A stretch of DNA of 64,000 nucleotides from the NCBI GenBank assembly GCA_937944485.1, contig CALDYU010000014.1, forward strand, positions 1 to 64,000, given 5' to 3'. Each line of letters opens with the position of its first letter. Within the stretch, counting starts at the first letter, position 1. Below are positions 6,829 to 15,375 of this stretch, piece after piece. The notes under the pieces were generated by a model. That model did no database searches and was not told where the DNA came from. It worked only from the letters and a program-made list of their open reading frames with translations. Both the position numbers and the translations under genes were made by a program. This DNA is from an uncultured Flavobacteriaceae bacterium. Its GTDB lineage: Bacteria; Bacteroidota; Bacteroidia; Flavobacteriales; Flavobacteriaceae.

Positions 6829-8684
6829 TGGCCGATATTATTCAACTTTTACCAGACCATGTTGCCAATCAAATAGCAGCAGGAGAGGTGGTGCAACGCC
6901 CTGCTTCTGTTGTAAAAGAACTCTTGGAGAATGCCATTGACGCTGGGGCTCAAACAATTTCTTTAATTATCAAAGATGGGGGTAAGGTTTTAATTCAAGT
7001 TGTTGATGATGGCATTGGTATGAGTGTCACTGATGCACGCTTGAGTTTTGAAAGACATGCCACCTCGAAAATTCGAAAGGCTGAAGATTTATTCAATTTG
7101 GATACTAAAGGTTTTCGTGGTGAAGCATTAGCATCTATCGCAGCTATCGCTCATGTAGAAATGCAGACAAAGCTAGCTGATACTGAACTTGGATCCATAT
7201 TAAAAATTGAAGGGAGTAAAATTACTTCTCAAGATGTTGGTGCCGTTACTAAGGGGACTTCTATCGCAGTGAAGAATCTTTTTTTTAATATTCCTGCACG
7301 AAGAAATTTTTTAAAATCCAATCAGGTTGAATTGCGACATATCACTGATGAGTTTTATAGAGTTGCCTTGGCTCATCCAACTATAGCTTTTCGTTTTCAT
7401 AATAATGGGAACGAAATTTTGAATTTACCCTCAAATAATTACCGACAACGTATCGTAAATGTCTTTGGTTCAAAAACGAATCAGAAGTTAGTTCCCGTTT
7501 CTGAGGAAACCCAGGTGGTTAAAATATCAGGTTTTATAAATAAGCCTGAATTTGCTAAAAAGAGCAGGGGAGAACAATTCTTTTTTGTGAACAACAGATT
7601 TATTAAGAGTCCTTATTTACATCATGCAGTGGTTAATGCTTTTGACGGACTCATAAAATCAGATACCTATCCAGGTTATTTTTTATATCTCGAAGTCGAC
7701 CCTGCAGCCATAGATATTAATATACATCCTACTAAAACTGAAGTAAAATTTGATGATGAACATACCTTGTATGCTATTTTAAGATCGACGGTGAAGCATA
7801 GTTTGGGACAATTTAATGTGGTGCCAGCTCTTGATTTTGAACAAGATCAGAATTTAGAAACACCTTATGGGTACAAAAATAAAGGAGCTGAAATACCCCG
7901 TATTACGGTGGATTCGAGTTTTAATCCGTTTCAAGAAAAAGTTAGTACCAAAAGCGCATCATCTTACCAAAAAGCTAGTAAGGAAAGCCATCAATCATGG
8001 GAAGGTTTATATACTGGTTTAGAATCTGAAATTGGAAAAGAAGACTCCTTTAAAAGCATACAATTTGAGTCAGACACCATTACCGGGTCTGTATTTGATG
8101 CTGAAAAAGAAACTGTAGAATCAAAGAGCACAACCTTTCAATTGCGACGTAAATATATTGTGACTACTATAAAATCAGGCATGATTGTCATTGATCAAAG
8201 CCGCGCGCATCAACGGGTATTGTATGAGAAATTTTTAAAAAACATAACGGTAAAAGAGGCTGTTAGTCAGCAATTGCTTTTTCCATTATCCTTATCCTTT
8301 TCTAATGCAGACAGAGTTATTTTGCAAGAAATTAAAGATAGCCTCCATACGATAGGATTTATCTTTGGTAGAATAGATGCTGAGACTGTAGAAATAAAAG
8401 GGGTGCCCATTTTAGTGTCAGAAAGTGAGGTAGGTATGGTATTAGACCAATTAATTTCTGATTATCAATTAGAAGTTTCGAGTAATAGCTTTTCACAAAC
8501 TGACATTCTAGCGAAAACCCTGGCGAAAACACTTTCTGTAAAAACGGGTGAAATTTTAGAAAGTTCATCGCAAACGACTTTGGTTAATGATTTGTTTGCA
8601 TGTAAAGAATCATTGGTGAGTCCTTTTAATAAAACCGTTTATGTGACCATTACGGAAAATGATATTGATAAAAAATTTATATAG
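6828..8684 (+). CDS. mutL: DNA mismatch repair protein MutL
   Basis: 618 residues. The N-terminal GHKL ATPase is fully intact: ELLENAIDAG (31-40), VDDGIGM (59-65), RHATSKI (76-82) and GFRGEALASI (95-104). A variable linker (about 335-435) leads to the C-terminal dimerisation domain. MutL couples mismatch recognition by MutS to strand incision. At the position of the endonuclease motif DQHA(X)2E(X)4E this protein reads DQSRAHQRVLYE (456-467), with His replaced by Ser and the first Glu by Gln, and no CPHGRP motif is seen at the C-terminus, which ends DKKFI. The nuclease may therefore be absent or altered. The start overlaps the small membrane protein gene. Confidence 0.96.
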   Translation: MADIIQLLPDHVANQIAAGEVVQRPASVVKELLENAIDAGAQTISLIIKDGGKVLIQVVDDGIGMSVTDARLSFERHATSKIRKAEDLFNLDTKGFRGEALASIAAIAHVEMQTKLADTELGSILKIEGSKITSQDVGAVTKGTSIAVKNLFFNIPARRNFLKSNQVELRHITDEFYRVALAHPTIAFRFHNNGNEILNLPSNNYRQRIVNVFGSKTNQKLVPVSEETQVVKISGFINKPEFAKKSRGEQFFFVNNRFIKSPYLHHAVVNAFDGLIKSDTYPGYFLYLEVDPAAIDINIHPTKTEVKFDDEHTLYAILRSTVKHSLGQFNVVPALDFEQDQNLETPYGYKNKGAEIPRITVDSSFNPFQEKVSTKSASSYQKASKESHQSWEGLYTGLESEIGKEDSFKSIQFESDTITGSVFDAEKETVESKSTTFQLRRKYIVTTIKSGMIVIDQSRAHQRVLYEKFLKNITVKEAVSQQLLFPLSLSFSNADRVILQEIKDSLHTIGFIFGRIDAETVEIKGVPILVSESEVGMVLDQLISDYQLEVSSNSFSQTDILAKTLAKTLSVKTGEILESSSQTTLVNDLFACKESLVSPFNKTVYVTITENDIDKKFI

Positions 8685-9455
8685 ATGGGGAGAATTACAC
8701 CGACAGTAAAACATATTATTATTATAAATGTACTCCTATGGCTTGCCACTATAGTATTTTTTCAATATCAAGTAATTGATTTAAATGCTATTTTGGCTTT
8801 TCACTACCCAGGAAGTTCAACATTTCAACCTTGGCAATTTTTAACTCATATGTTCATGCACGCTTCAGTTGGTTCGACAGGAATTGTTATTGCACATATC
8901 CTTTTCAATATGTTTGGTGTTTGGATGTTTGGTTCTCCATTGGAACAGATGTGGGGTAGAAACAAATTTATATTTTTCTATATATCTGCTGGTTTAGGTG
9001 CTGTACTTCTTCAGTTTGGATATTATTATTATCAGTATCAATCAGGTATGGACACTTTTATTGCTGCTGGCTTTACTGAAAATACAGTCCATGAATTATT
9101 AAAAGTTGTGGATTTGGGAGCGATCTCTAATCTGCCACCTGGTTTGCTAACTGTTGCAGAGGATATGCAAAGTGTTTTTTATGGAAGAATGTTGGGAGCA
9201 TCTGGAGCTTTATATGGTATATTGGTTGCCTTTGCTTTCTCTTTTCCTGAGGCTGAATTAATGCTAATATTTTTACCTATTCCAATAAAGGCAAAGTATT
9301 TTGTCCCATTGTTGTTTGTTGGTGATTTGTTCTTTGGCTTTTCAAATTATTCCACTGGAATTGCCCATTTTGCCCATGTAGGAGGAGCCATAGCGGGGTT
9401 TATAATGATGTGGTACTGGAAAAAGAATTCGTTCAACAAAAATCGATGGGATTAA
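8685..9455 (+). CDS. rhomboid family intramembrane serine protease (first of a tandem pair)
   Basis: 256 residues with about six transmembrane segments. The catalytic dyad of rhomboid proteases is visible: Ser173 in GASGALYG and His231 in HFAHVGG, plus HILFN (71-75) in the second helix. Rhomboids cut transmembrane substrates within the bilayer. A loop of about 50 residues (roughly 112-165) between the early helices and the serine helix is an insertion compared with the neighbouring copy. The gene starts directly after the mutL stop and is followed 1 nt later by the second rhomboid. Substrate unknown. Confidence 0.9.
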   Translation: MGRITPTVKHIIIINVLLWLATIVFFQYQVIDLNAILAFHYPGSSTFQPWQFLTHMFMHASVGSTGIVIAHILFNMFGVWMFGSPLEQMWGRNKFIFFYISAGLGAVLLQFGYYYYQYQSGMDTFIAAGFTENTVHELLKVVDLGAISNLPPGLLTVAEDMQSVFYGRMLGASGALYGILVAFAFSFPEAELMLIFLPIPIKAKYFVPLLFVGDLFFGFSNYSTGIAHFAHVGGAIAGFIMMWYWKKNSFNKNRWD

Positions 9456-9456
9456 T

Positions 9457-10329
9457 ATGGCAAGTGGCGGACTACGATATCAATATGCTCGATTAAATAT
9501 TGCGGAAAAATTAATTGCGATTAATGTCATCGTTTTTATAATTAATCTGCTAGTTCCGTTTCTTTTTCAATTATCTGAAAGTAGTATTGAACGATGGTTT
9601 TGGCTCCCAAAAATTCTGTCGGAATTTTTTGCGCAACCATGGACTCTAATTAGCTACTCCTTTTTTCATTTAGATTTTTGGCATATTTTTTTAAACATGT
9701 TAGTGCTTTATTTTGCCAGTCGTATTTTATTGAATTTATTTGATGGCAGAAAATTTTTGAATATTTATTTTTTGGGAGTCATTGCTGGAGGACTTGCTTT
9801 TTTACTATCCTATAATATTTTTCCAGTATTCTTAGAAAATACATTTCCAATGATTGGGGCGTCTGCTGGTGTAATGGCTGTGCTTATATTTATTTGCAGC
9901 TATATTCCAAATCAAGAAATGCGTTTCTTTTTTTTCAATATTAAACTGTGGTATATAGGCGCATTTTTTGTTTTAAAAGATATAATTCAAATCCCAATAG
10001 GTAATTCGGGCGGACATATCGCGCATTTGGGCGGTGCCTTATTAGGGTATCTATATGCAAGGCAACTTATGGAAGGGCGCGATATTGGTGCTGGGTTTTC
10101 AAAATTTATTGATAGTTTGACCAATATGTTTAAAGGGGGAGCTAAAAAAGCACCTTTAAAAACAGTTTATAAAAATAAAAAAGCGAGTAGCAATTCTAAT
10201 CTAACTCAAAATAAAGATATAAAACAGCGACAGATAGATGCGATATTAGATAAAATCAGCAAGTCGGGCTATGATAGTCTTTCAAAGGCCGAGAAAGACC
10301 TTTTATTTAAGGCGGGTAAGGATAATTAG
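9457..10329 (+). CDS. rhomboid family intramembrane serine protease (second of a tandem pair)
   Basis: 290 residues. Transmembrane core with catalytic Ser136 in GASAGVMAV and His190 in GHIAHLGGALLG; the helix-2 motif is HIFLNM (76-81). A cytosolic C-terminal tail of about 85 residues is basic and ends in a predicted helical segment (RQIDAILDKISKSGYDSLSKAEKDL) typical of Bacteroidota rhomboids. It differs from the first copy by this tail and by lacking the long loop, so it is a diverged paralogue rather than a recent duplication. Confidence 0.9.
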   Translation: MASGGLRYQYARLNIAEKLIAINVIVFIINLLVPFLFQLSESSIERWFWLPKILSEFFAQPWTLISYSFFHLDFWHIFLNMLVLYFASRILLNLFDGRKFLNIYFLGVIAGGLAFLLSYNIFPVFLENTFPMIGASAGVMAVLIFICSYIPNQEMRFFFFNIKLWYIGAFFVLKDIIQIPIGNSGGHIAHLGGALLGYLYARQLMEGRDIGAGFSKFIDSLTNMFKGGAKKAPLKTVYKNKKASSNSNLTQNKDIKQRQIDAILDKISKSGYDSLSKAEKDLLFKAGKDN

Positions 10330-10330
10330 C

Positions 10331-11362
10331 ATGCTGAAGAAATTATCGCTATTTCATAAAATTTTATACATATTAAATGTGATAGCGGTCTTGTTGCTAT
10401 TGATGGCTTGTGCTGTACCACATATTTCTTCTGAACAATTTTCTTTTCTGTCTTTTTTGAGTTTGGCCGTTCCTTTTTTAGTGGGAATTAATTTCTTGTT
10501 TTTTCTATTTTGGTTACTAAAGCGCAAAAAACAATTACTACCTTCTTTACTGATTTTGATTTTTGGCTATTTCACCTTAGGGACTTTCCTGAAATTTAAT
10601 TTTTCTGAAACTGAAGCACGTAGTGATGATTTAAGCATTATGAGCTATAATGTACGTACCTTTAATAAATACGGAGGACTTGAAAGCGTTACGGTATTTG
10701 ATGATATAAAAACATTTATTGAGCAAGAAGATCCAGATATTATTTGTTTTCAAGAGGTTGACTATGAACGTCAAAAAGAATATGATAAGTACCCACATCG
10801 TTTTTTACATTATATTCACAATCGTGACAAGGCTTTATTAGGTATATTTTCTAAATATCCTATTATTAAAGCAGAACTAATTGATTTTCCGAAAAGTCAT
10901 AATAGCGCGGCCTATGCAGATATTTTGTATGATAAAGATACTTTGCGCATTTATAATGTGCATTTAGAGTCTCTAGGCATTACCCCTGGCAAAGGAATTA
11001 TTCGAAAAGAGCCTTCTGATAAACTTTTTAAAATGCTTAGTAGATCCTTTGCTAAACAACAAGAACAAGCAAAAATATTAGAAGCACACATGCGCTCAAA
11101 TAATTATAAACAGGTATTGTGTGGCGATTTTAATAACACGCAATTCTCTAATGTTTATGCAACAATTAAAGACGATAAGAATGATAGCTTTATCGAAAAA
11201 GGTAAAGGTTATGGTAGAACATTAAATTTTCATCAACTACCTATGCGCATTGATTTTATTTTATCTGATCCTGTTTTTGAAGTTCAATCGCACCGTAATT
11301 ATGATGTGAAGTTTTCAGATCATTATCCGCTAATGGCTTCTTTTAAATTAAAATCCGATTAA
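10331..11362 (+). CDS. membrane-anchored endonuclease/exonuclease/phosphatase (EEP) family protein
   Basis: 343 residues from ATG 10331, which follows the rhomboid stop; an upstream in-frame start at 10271 would overlap the rhomboid by 59 bp and is less likely. Three N-terminal transmembrane helices (about 13-95) anchor a C-terminal EEP domain, with LSIMSYNVRTFN, the acidic CFQEVD, HLESLG, GDFNNTQ and the terminal SDHYPL motif carrying the catalytic Asp-His. Members hydrolyse phosphodiesters in nucleic acids, lipids or sugars; here the substrate is unknown. It ends the mutL-rhomboid-rhomboid-EEP run and overlaps the convergent DUF6122 gene by 15 bp. Confidence 0.85.
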   Translation: MLKKLSLFHKILYILNVIAVLLLLMACAVPHISSEQFSFLSFLSLAVPFLVGINFLFFLFWLLKRKKQLLPSLLILIFGYFTLGTFLKFNFSETEARSDDLSIMSYNVRTFNKYGGLESVTVFDDIKTFIEQEDPDIICFQEVDYERQKEYDKYPHRFLHYIHNRDKALLGIFSKYPIIKAELIDFPKSHNSAAYADILYDKDTLRIYNVHLESLGITPGKGIIRKEPSDKLFKMLSRSFAKQQEQAKILEAHMRSNNYKQVLCGDFNNTQFSNVYATIKDDKNDSFIEKGKGYGRTLNFHQLPMRIDFILSDPVFEVQSHRNYDVKFSDHYPLMASFKLKSD

Positions 11363-11665
11363 ATAACAATCGGTTAGGTCGGCGACGATATGAATAAGTA
11401 ATCCTATGGCAACAATTCTTGTTTTTTTAAATAATAAAAGGGAAAAATACAGGCCTATGGCCCAATAGCCATGAAGCGGATGAAAATTAATACTGCAACG
11501 ATTGGCATCAAAAATGGGGTTAGCTAAGAGGTGGTCTAAATCAATTAACATACCAGCTAGTAACAGTAAAATAACGGAGGTTCTATTCTTCTTTTTGAAA
11601 AAGAAAAAACCAATAAGAAGAGGTACAATTAGATGAATTCCATAATGTAGCAAGAATCGAAGCAT
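11348..11665 (-). CDS. DUF6122 family small membrane protein
   Basis: 105 residues, mostly hydrophobic with three or four predicted transmembrane helices. The polar conserved residues GMLIDLDHLLANP, FHPLHGYW and the terminal HIVADLTDC are characteristic of this Bacteroidota family and resemble the metal-binding histidines and aspartates of membrane-bound metal-dependent hydrolases (YdjM-like). Activity is unproven. Last gene of the parA-parB cluster, 2 nt after wbqC. Confidence 0.8.
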   Translation of the reverse strand: MLRFLLHYGIHLIVPLLIGFFFFKKKNRTSVILLLLAGMLIDLDHLLANPIFDANRCSINFHPLHGYWAIGLYFSLLLFKKTRIVAIGLLIHIVADLTDCYLIGF

Positions 11666-11667
11666 TG

Positions 11668-12297
11668 CTATTTTTTAAAATTTGAAGCGACATTTTTTAG
11701 ATAAGACAATGTGCCAGGACCTTCATTAAATAATAAATCTAGAATACTCATATTTTCTAGAAACCCATGCCGATCACCAAAGACTTGCGTGTACCTTTCT
11801 AATTTTCCTTGATGTTTCTTTTTGGCATCGATTAGGTGCCTTAAATCAAATATGTCAGTAGGCTGTATTTCATAGGTATTGGTTTTATCGATCGACATCG
11901 GTACTTGTAGGCATTCGCAAATCACTTCAATGGCTCGCAGATTAAAATCAAGTAAAAAAGACTGTTCTTGATTAAACAATGGAGCTATTTCATCTTCATA
12001 ATATTCGAAAAAAGGAGATGTGCGATATGCCGTTTGCAAGGTACGCCAGTGCTGGCGCTGCCAATTCTCACTATTGTCAATAACGACATTTTTATATTGC
12101 TGTCGCCCTTGATTGCTTCCTACATGTTTGATCGGTAGATTAAGCATTAGCTTACCGCGATCGGTGCAGATATAACTTCTATTACGATAGGTTTGTTTCT
12201 GAAAATTATCTTCTACCTCCCATTTTACCTTATGATGTGCTATGATCGAAAAAGTAGCAATATTTGGAAAATAGGCCGGGTGCAACAGTGTTTTCAA
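11668..12297 (-). CDS. WbqC family protein
   Basis: 209 residues. It begins with the WbqC-type start LLHPAYFPNIATFSII and keeps the family segments YRNRSYI, LMLNLPIKH, NWQRQHWRTLQTAYRTSPFFEYYED and the C-terminal SILDLLFNEGP. WbqC proteins occur in O-antigen and surface-sugar clusters and are thought to take part in sugar or lipid transfer, without a settled reaction. Here the gene sits between lepB and the DUF6122 gene, an arrangement I associate with flavobacterial chromosomes generally, so surface polysaccharide synthesis is not implied by context. Confidence 0.85.
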   Translation of the reverse strand: MKTLLHPAYFPNIATFSIIAHHKVKWEVEDNFQKQTYRNRSYICTDRGKLMLNLPIKHVGSNQGRQQYKNVVIDNSENWQRQHWRTLQTAYRTSPFFEYYEDEIAPLFNQEQSFLLDFNLRAIEVICECLQVPMSIDKTNTYEIQPTDIFDLRHLIDAKKKHQGKLERYTQVFGDRHGFLENMSILDLLFNEGPGTLSYLKNVASNFKK

Positions 12298-12304
12298 GGG
12301 TTAT

Positions 12305-14008
12305 TTATTTGCTTTTCTTTCGTTTTCTAAAAAAGTCAAATACGAACCAACCTCCTAATAACATCAAAAAATATTTAAAGTATGATACTGGCTCGCCTGT
12401 GCCATTGACGGTAGTGAAGATGCGATCCCATCGAAACCTCCATTTCCACGGTCTATTCATGCTTCCATCAGATGCCGTAAAGTTGTCAAAACTCATCCAT
12501 ATAAAAATGGGGGTGCCAACAATATGATTTTCAGGTACGTAACCCCAAACGCGACTATCTTCAGAACTATGTCGATTATCACCCATCATCCAATAATAAT
12601 CTTGTTTGAACGTGTAAGTGTCGGCTGCTTTTCCGTTTAAAAAAACCTGATTTCCTTTAACTCTAACGGAATTATGCTCGTAGTCTTTAAGTATTTTTTT
12701 ATACAGTGGAAGCGTGCCCACATTCAAAGGAATGGTGGCTCCTCGTTTTGGAATATAAATAGGACCGAAATTGTCTACGGTTCCCGCATGTGATCTGTCC
12801 TGCGGAAAAATTCTAGTGTTGGGCGCTTTCTCAACATATCGTTCTACAGTGACAATGCCATTTTTACCCACTAATGATGGGGCATCTTTTTCTACCATAT
12901 TAAATAGGGCCATGTTAGAAACACTTTTTACCTCTAAGAGGTCGGCAATGCGTTGATCTGTGATATTACCTACATAATATACATATGAAGAATCTCTTTT
13001 GATCTCGTTTAGGGCAGCAGCTTTTATTACATTTTGGACCCTATCTTTATCCAAAACTTTTACAGGAACCTGCATAACACGACCTCGAAAGTTCTCTCTT
13101 CCTAACAATCTGGCGTAATTTGAGATGTCTTTATCAGCTGTTACCACATGCTGATACATGGGTTTAGCTCGGTCAGGCAGTTCTAATTGTTTGCCATTAG
13201 CGAAAACCTTTCCATCAATAATTTCAAGCGAATCGCCAGGCAAACCAACACAGCGTTTTACATAATTTGATTTTTTATCAATTGGTTTTTTTACTCCTTT
13301 TTCTTTAATAAAAAATTGCCGAACCGTATCTGCTGGCCAGCTAAAAACAACGATTTCTTTTCTTTTGATCTCTTTAAAGCCCGGTAATCTAAAATACGGA
13401 ATCTGTGGTTTTCTCAGATAAGAAGGAATGCCCACAAATGGTAGTGTGTCATGCACCATTGGTGCTGCAACGGCAGTCATAGGTGTTCTAGCGCCGTAAT
13501 GAAATTTACTAACGAACAACAAATCGCCAACACGCAGCGTCCGTTCTAAAGAACCTGTTGGAATTACATAGGGCTGAATAAAGTAGGTGTGAACAAGTGT
13601 GGCAGCAACAATTGCAAATACAATAGAGCTAACCCACTCACCAGCAGCACTTCTTGGGTCTAGACTACGCCCTTCAACATAAGTGACATCTAATTTATAA
13701 TTGACATAGTATATGTAAAAACCTAAGGTTAATATAACCAGCCAAGTATCTTTCAAACTATGCCTTCCGAAGCTACGAATGGTTTCTACCCAAATTACTG
13801 GAAACATCAATAAGTTAATGATTGGGATAAACAATAAAAGAACCCACCATTTTGGTCGATTAATAATTTGCATTAATACAATCGCATTGTAAACAGGTAT
13901 TGCCGCTTCCCAAGCTTTTCTCCCTGCTTTTTCATACAATTTCCAAGTGCCTAAAAAATGAATGACTTGAATGATTAGAATAAAAATGAGCCACTGTGTC
14001 GTATCCAT
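12305..14008 (-). CDS. lepB: signal peptidase I, long Bacteroidota form
   Basis: 567 residues, much longer than the roughly 320 of E. coli LepB. An N-terminal extension with three to four transmembrane helices (about 5-105) precedes the membrane anchor of the peptidase proper. The catalytic serine is Ser153 in PTGSLERT; the general-base lysine is Lys251 in NYVKRCVGLPGD. A long insertion of about 170 residues separates this from the conserved C-terminal MMGDNRHSSEDSRVWGYVP box. The enzyme removes signal peptides on the outer face of the inner membrane. It lies between dapB and wbqC in the same orientation. Confidence 0.94.
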   Translation of the reverse strand: MDTTQWLIFILIIQVIHFLGTWKLYEKAGRKAWEAAIPVYNAIVLMQIINRPKWWVLLLFIPIINLLMFPVIWVETIRSFGRHSLKDTWLVILTLGFYIYYVNYKLDVTYVEGRSLDPRSAAGEWVSSIVFAIVAATLVHTYFIQPYVIPTGSLERTLRVGDLLFVSKFHYGARTPMTAVAAPMVHDTLPFVGIPSYLRKPQIPYFRLPGFKEIKRKEIVVFSWPADTVRQFFIKEKGVKKPIDKKSNYVKRCVGLPGDSLEIIDGKVFANGKQLELPDRAKPMYQHVVTADKDISNYARLLGRENFRGRVMQVPVKVLDKDRVQNVIKAAALNEIKRDSSYVYYVGNITDQRIADLLEVKSVSNMALFNMVEKDAPSLVGKNGIVTVERYVEKAPNTRIFPQDRSHAGTVDNFGPIYIPKRGATIPLNVGTLPLYKKILKDYEHNSVRVKGNQVFLNGKAADTYTFKQDYYWMMGDNRHSSEDSRVWGYVPENHIVGTPIFIWMSFDNFTASDGSMNRPWKWRFRWDRIFTTVNGTGEPVSYFKYFLMLLGGWFVFDFFRKRKKSK

Positions 14009-14041
14009 CTTGAATTATGATTTGAATCTTTGTCTATTTTT

Positions 14042-14740
14042 TTATAAGCCTAAAACGTCTTTCATTGAGAAAACACCTGTTTTGCCAATGATCCATTCTG
14101 CTGCAATAACAGCACCTAGGGCGAACCCTTCTCTATTATGCGCCGTATGTTTGATTGCTATGGTATCAACGCTACTTGTATGATGAATAGCATGCGTACC
14201 AGGCACATCTCCTTCTCTTACCGATACTATAGGAATGCTATCTCTATCTTTTCCATTCAAGCTCCAAGCGGTATGATCTGTATTCACTATAATGTCTTCG
14301 GCCAAAGTAATTGCGGTTCCACTTGGAGCATCTAATTTTTGAGTATGATGTATTTCTTCCATCGATACGTGGTATTGTTTCAAGTTTTTCATCATTCGCG
14401 CCAAGTAGGCATTTAACTCAAAAAATACGTTTACCCCTAAACTAAAGTTTGAAGCATAAATAAAGGCTCCTTTTTCAATGCTACATAAGTCAACGGCTTT
14501 GTCGTAATCTTCTAGCCAACCCGTTGTTCCCGATATTACAGGTGTATTATTTTGTAAACATCCGCTAATATTATCAAAAGCAGCATTTGGCATACTGAAA
14601 TCAATGGCCACATCAAAACTATCATAATCTATACTAGGCGTATCAATATCAATTTTGGCAATGATCTCATGTCCTCTATCTTTGGCTATACGCTCAATCA
14701 TTTTCCCCATTTTTCCATATCCGAATAGCGCAATTTTCAT
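14042..14740 (-). CDS. dapB: 4-hydroxy-tetrahydrodipicolinate reductase
   Basis: 232 residues, typical of the shorter DapB form. It reduces the product of DapA with NAD(P)H in the diaminopimelate/lysine pathway, so it feeds peptidoglycan synthesis. The N-terminal nucleotide-binding motif is GYGKMGK (8-14); the catalytic region is EEIHHTQKLDAPSGTA. It lies 2 nt after the DUF5683 gene and 33 nt before lepB, in the par-lep cluster. Confidence 0.96.
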   Translation of the reverse strand: MKIALFGYGKMGKMIERIAKDRGHEIIAKIDIDTPSIDYDSFDVAIDFSMPNAAFDNISGCLQNNTPVISGTTGWLEDYDKAVDLCSIEKGAFIYASNFSLGVNVFFELNAYLARMMKNLKQYHVSMEEIHHTQKLDAPSGTAITLAEDIIVNTDHTAWSLNGKDRDSIPIVSVREGDVPGTHAIHHTSSVDTIAIKHTAHNREGFALGAVIAAEWIIGKTGVFSMKDVLGL

Positions 14741-14742
14741 TT

Positions 14743-15375
14743 TTAAAATTTTACGGTTAGCGCCATTCCGTAGTTAGGAATACTAGTTACGGGGTTTAAG
14801 TCTATAAATGGATGCATATCCATTTTTATACCTAGATCATCGTCAATGTTGAAGGGTTTCAAATGTGCATCAACATTTGCATCAATAATATTTAGGGCGT
14901 ATAACAGTATAGTAGCTAACAAAAATTGATCACGATCGTTTTGTCGCGCATTTTGAAACCGTTCTAAAGCTTCATTACTTGCATCTGCTGATATGGTCGT
15001 AATTTCATCACTAGGCAAGCCTACCCTTTTTCTCTTGAACACGGTACGCGCATTTCGATATTGTCGATCATAAAAGGTATATCCGTAAATGGTACCACCG
15101 ATGGCTGCCCATACGATCGGCACTTTCCAGTAGCGCTTGTTATAGATTTGTCCAAGACCCGGAATTACAGCCGAATAAAAAGCAGCTTTGCTCGGCGCTA
15201 AAGGATTCATAGCTCTTTTTTTTACGAACAAACTATCCACCATCATTAGTCCATTATCCTCCATCGTGGTTTGTAATGAATCGACAGCAGGCTCTTGGGG
15301 TAGCTCCTCTTGCGCCCAAATTAAAGCAGAAAAGAGAAAACAAGAAACTAATATGCATAGCTGCTTACGAACCAA
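14743..15375 (-). CDS. DUF5683 domain protein, exported
   Basis: 210 residues. An N-terminal signal peptide (about 1-21, ending near IWAQEE) is followed by a linker, then the DUF5683 region with PSKAAFYSAVIPGLGQIYNKRYWKVP and a membrane-associated helix pair. The GLGQIYN pattern is shared with TM2-type proteins. The C-terminal part (MALTVKF) is amphipathic. Function unknown. It overlaps parB by 11 bp and precedes dapB by 2 nt, so it is co-transcribed with the partition genes. Confidence 0.82.
   Translation of the reverse strand: MVRKQLCILVSCFLFSALIWAQEELPQEPAVDSLQTTMEDNGLMMVDSLFVKKRAMNPLAPSKAAFYSAVIPGLGQIYNKRYWKVPIVWAAIGGTIYGYTFYDRQYRNARTVFKRKRVGLPSDEITTISADASNEALERFQNARQNDRDQFLLATILLYALNIIDANVDAHLKPFNIDDDLGIKMDMHPFIDLNPVTSIPNYGMALTVKF

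Noticed and set aside
10271..10330. Upstream start for the EEP family protein
   Set aside because: It would overlap the rhomboid gene; the ATG at 10331 follows its stop directly and precedes a normal membrane helix.
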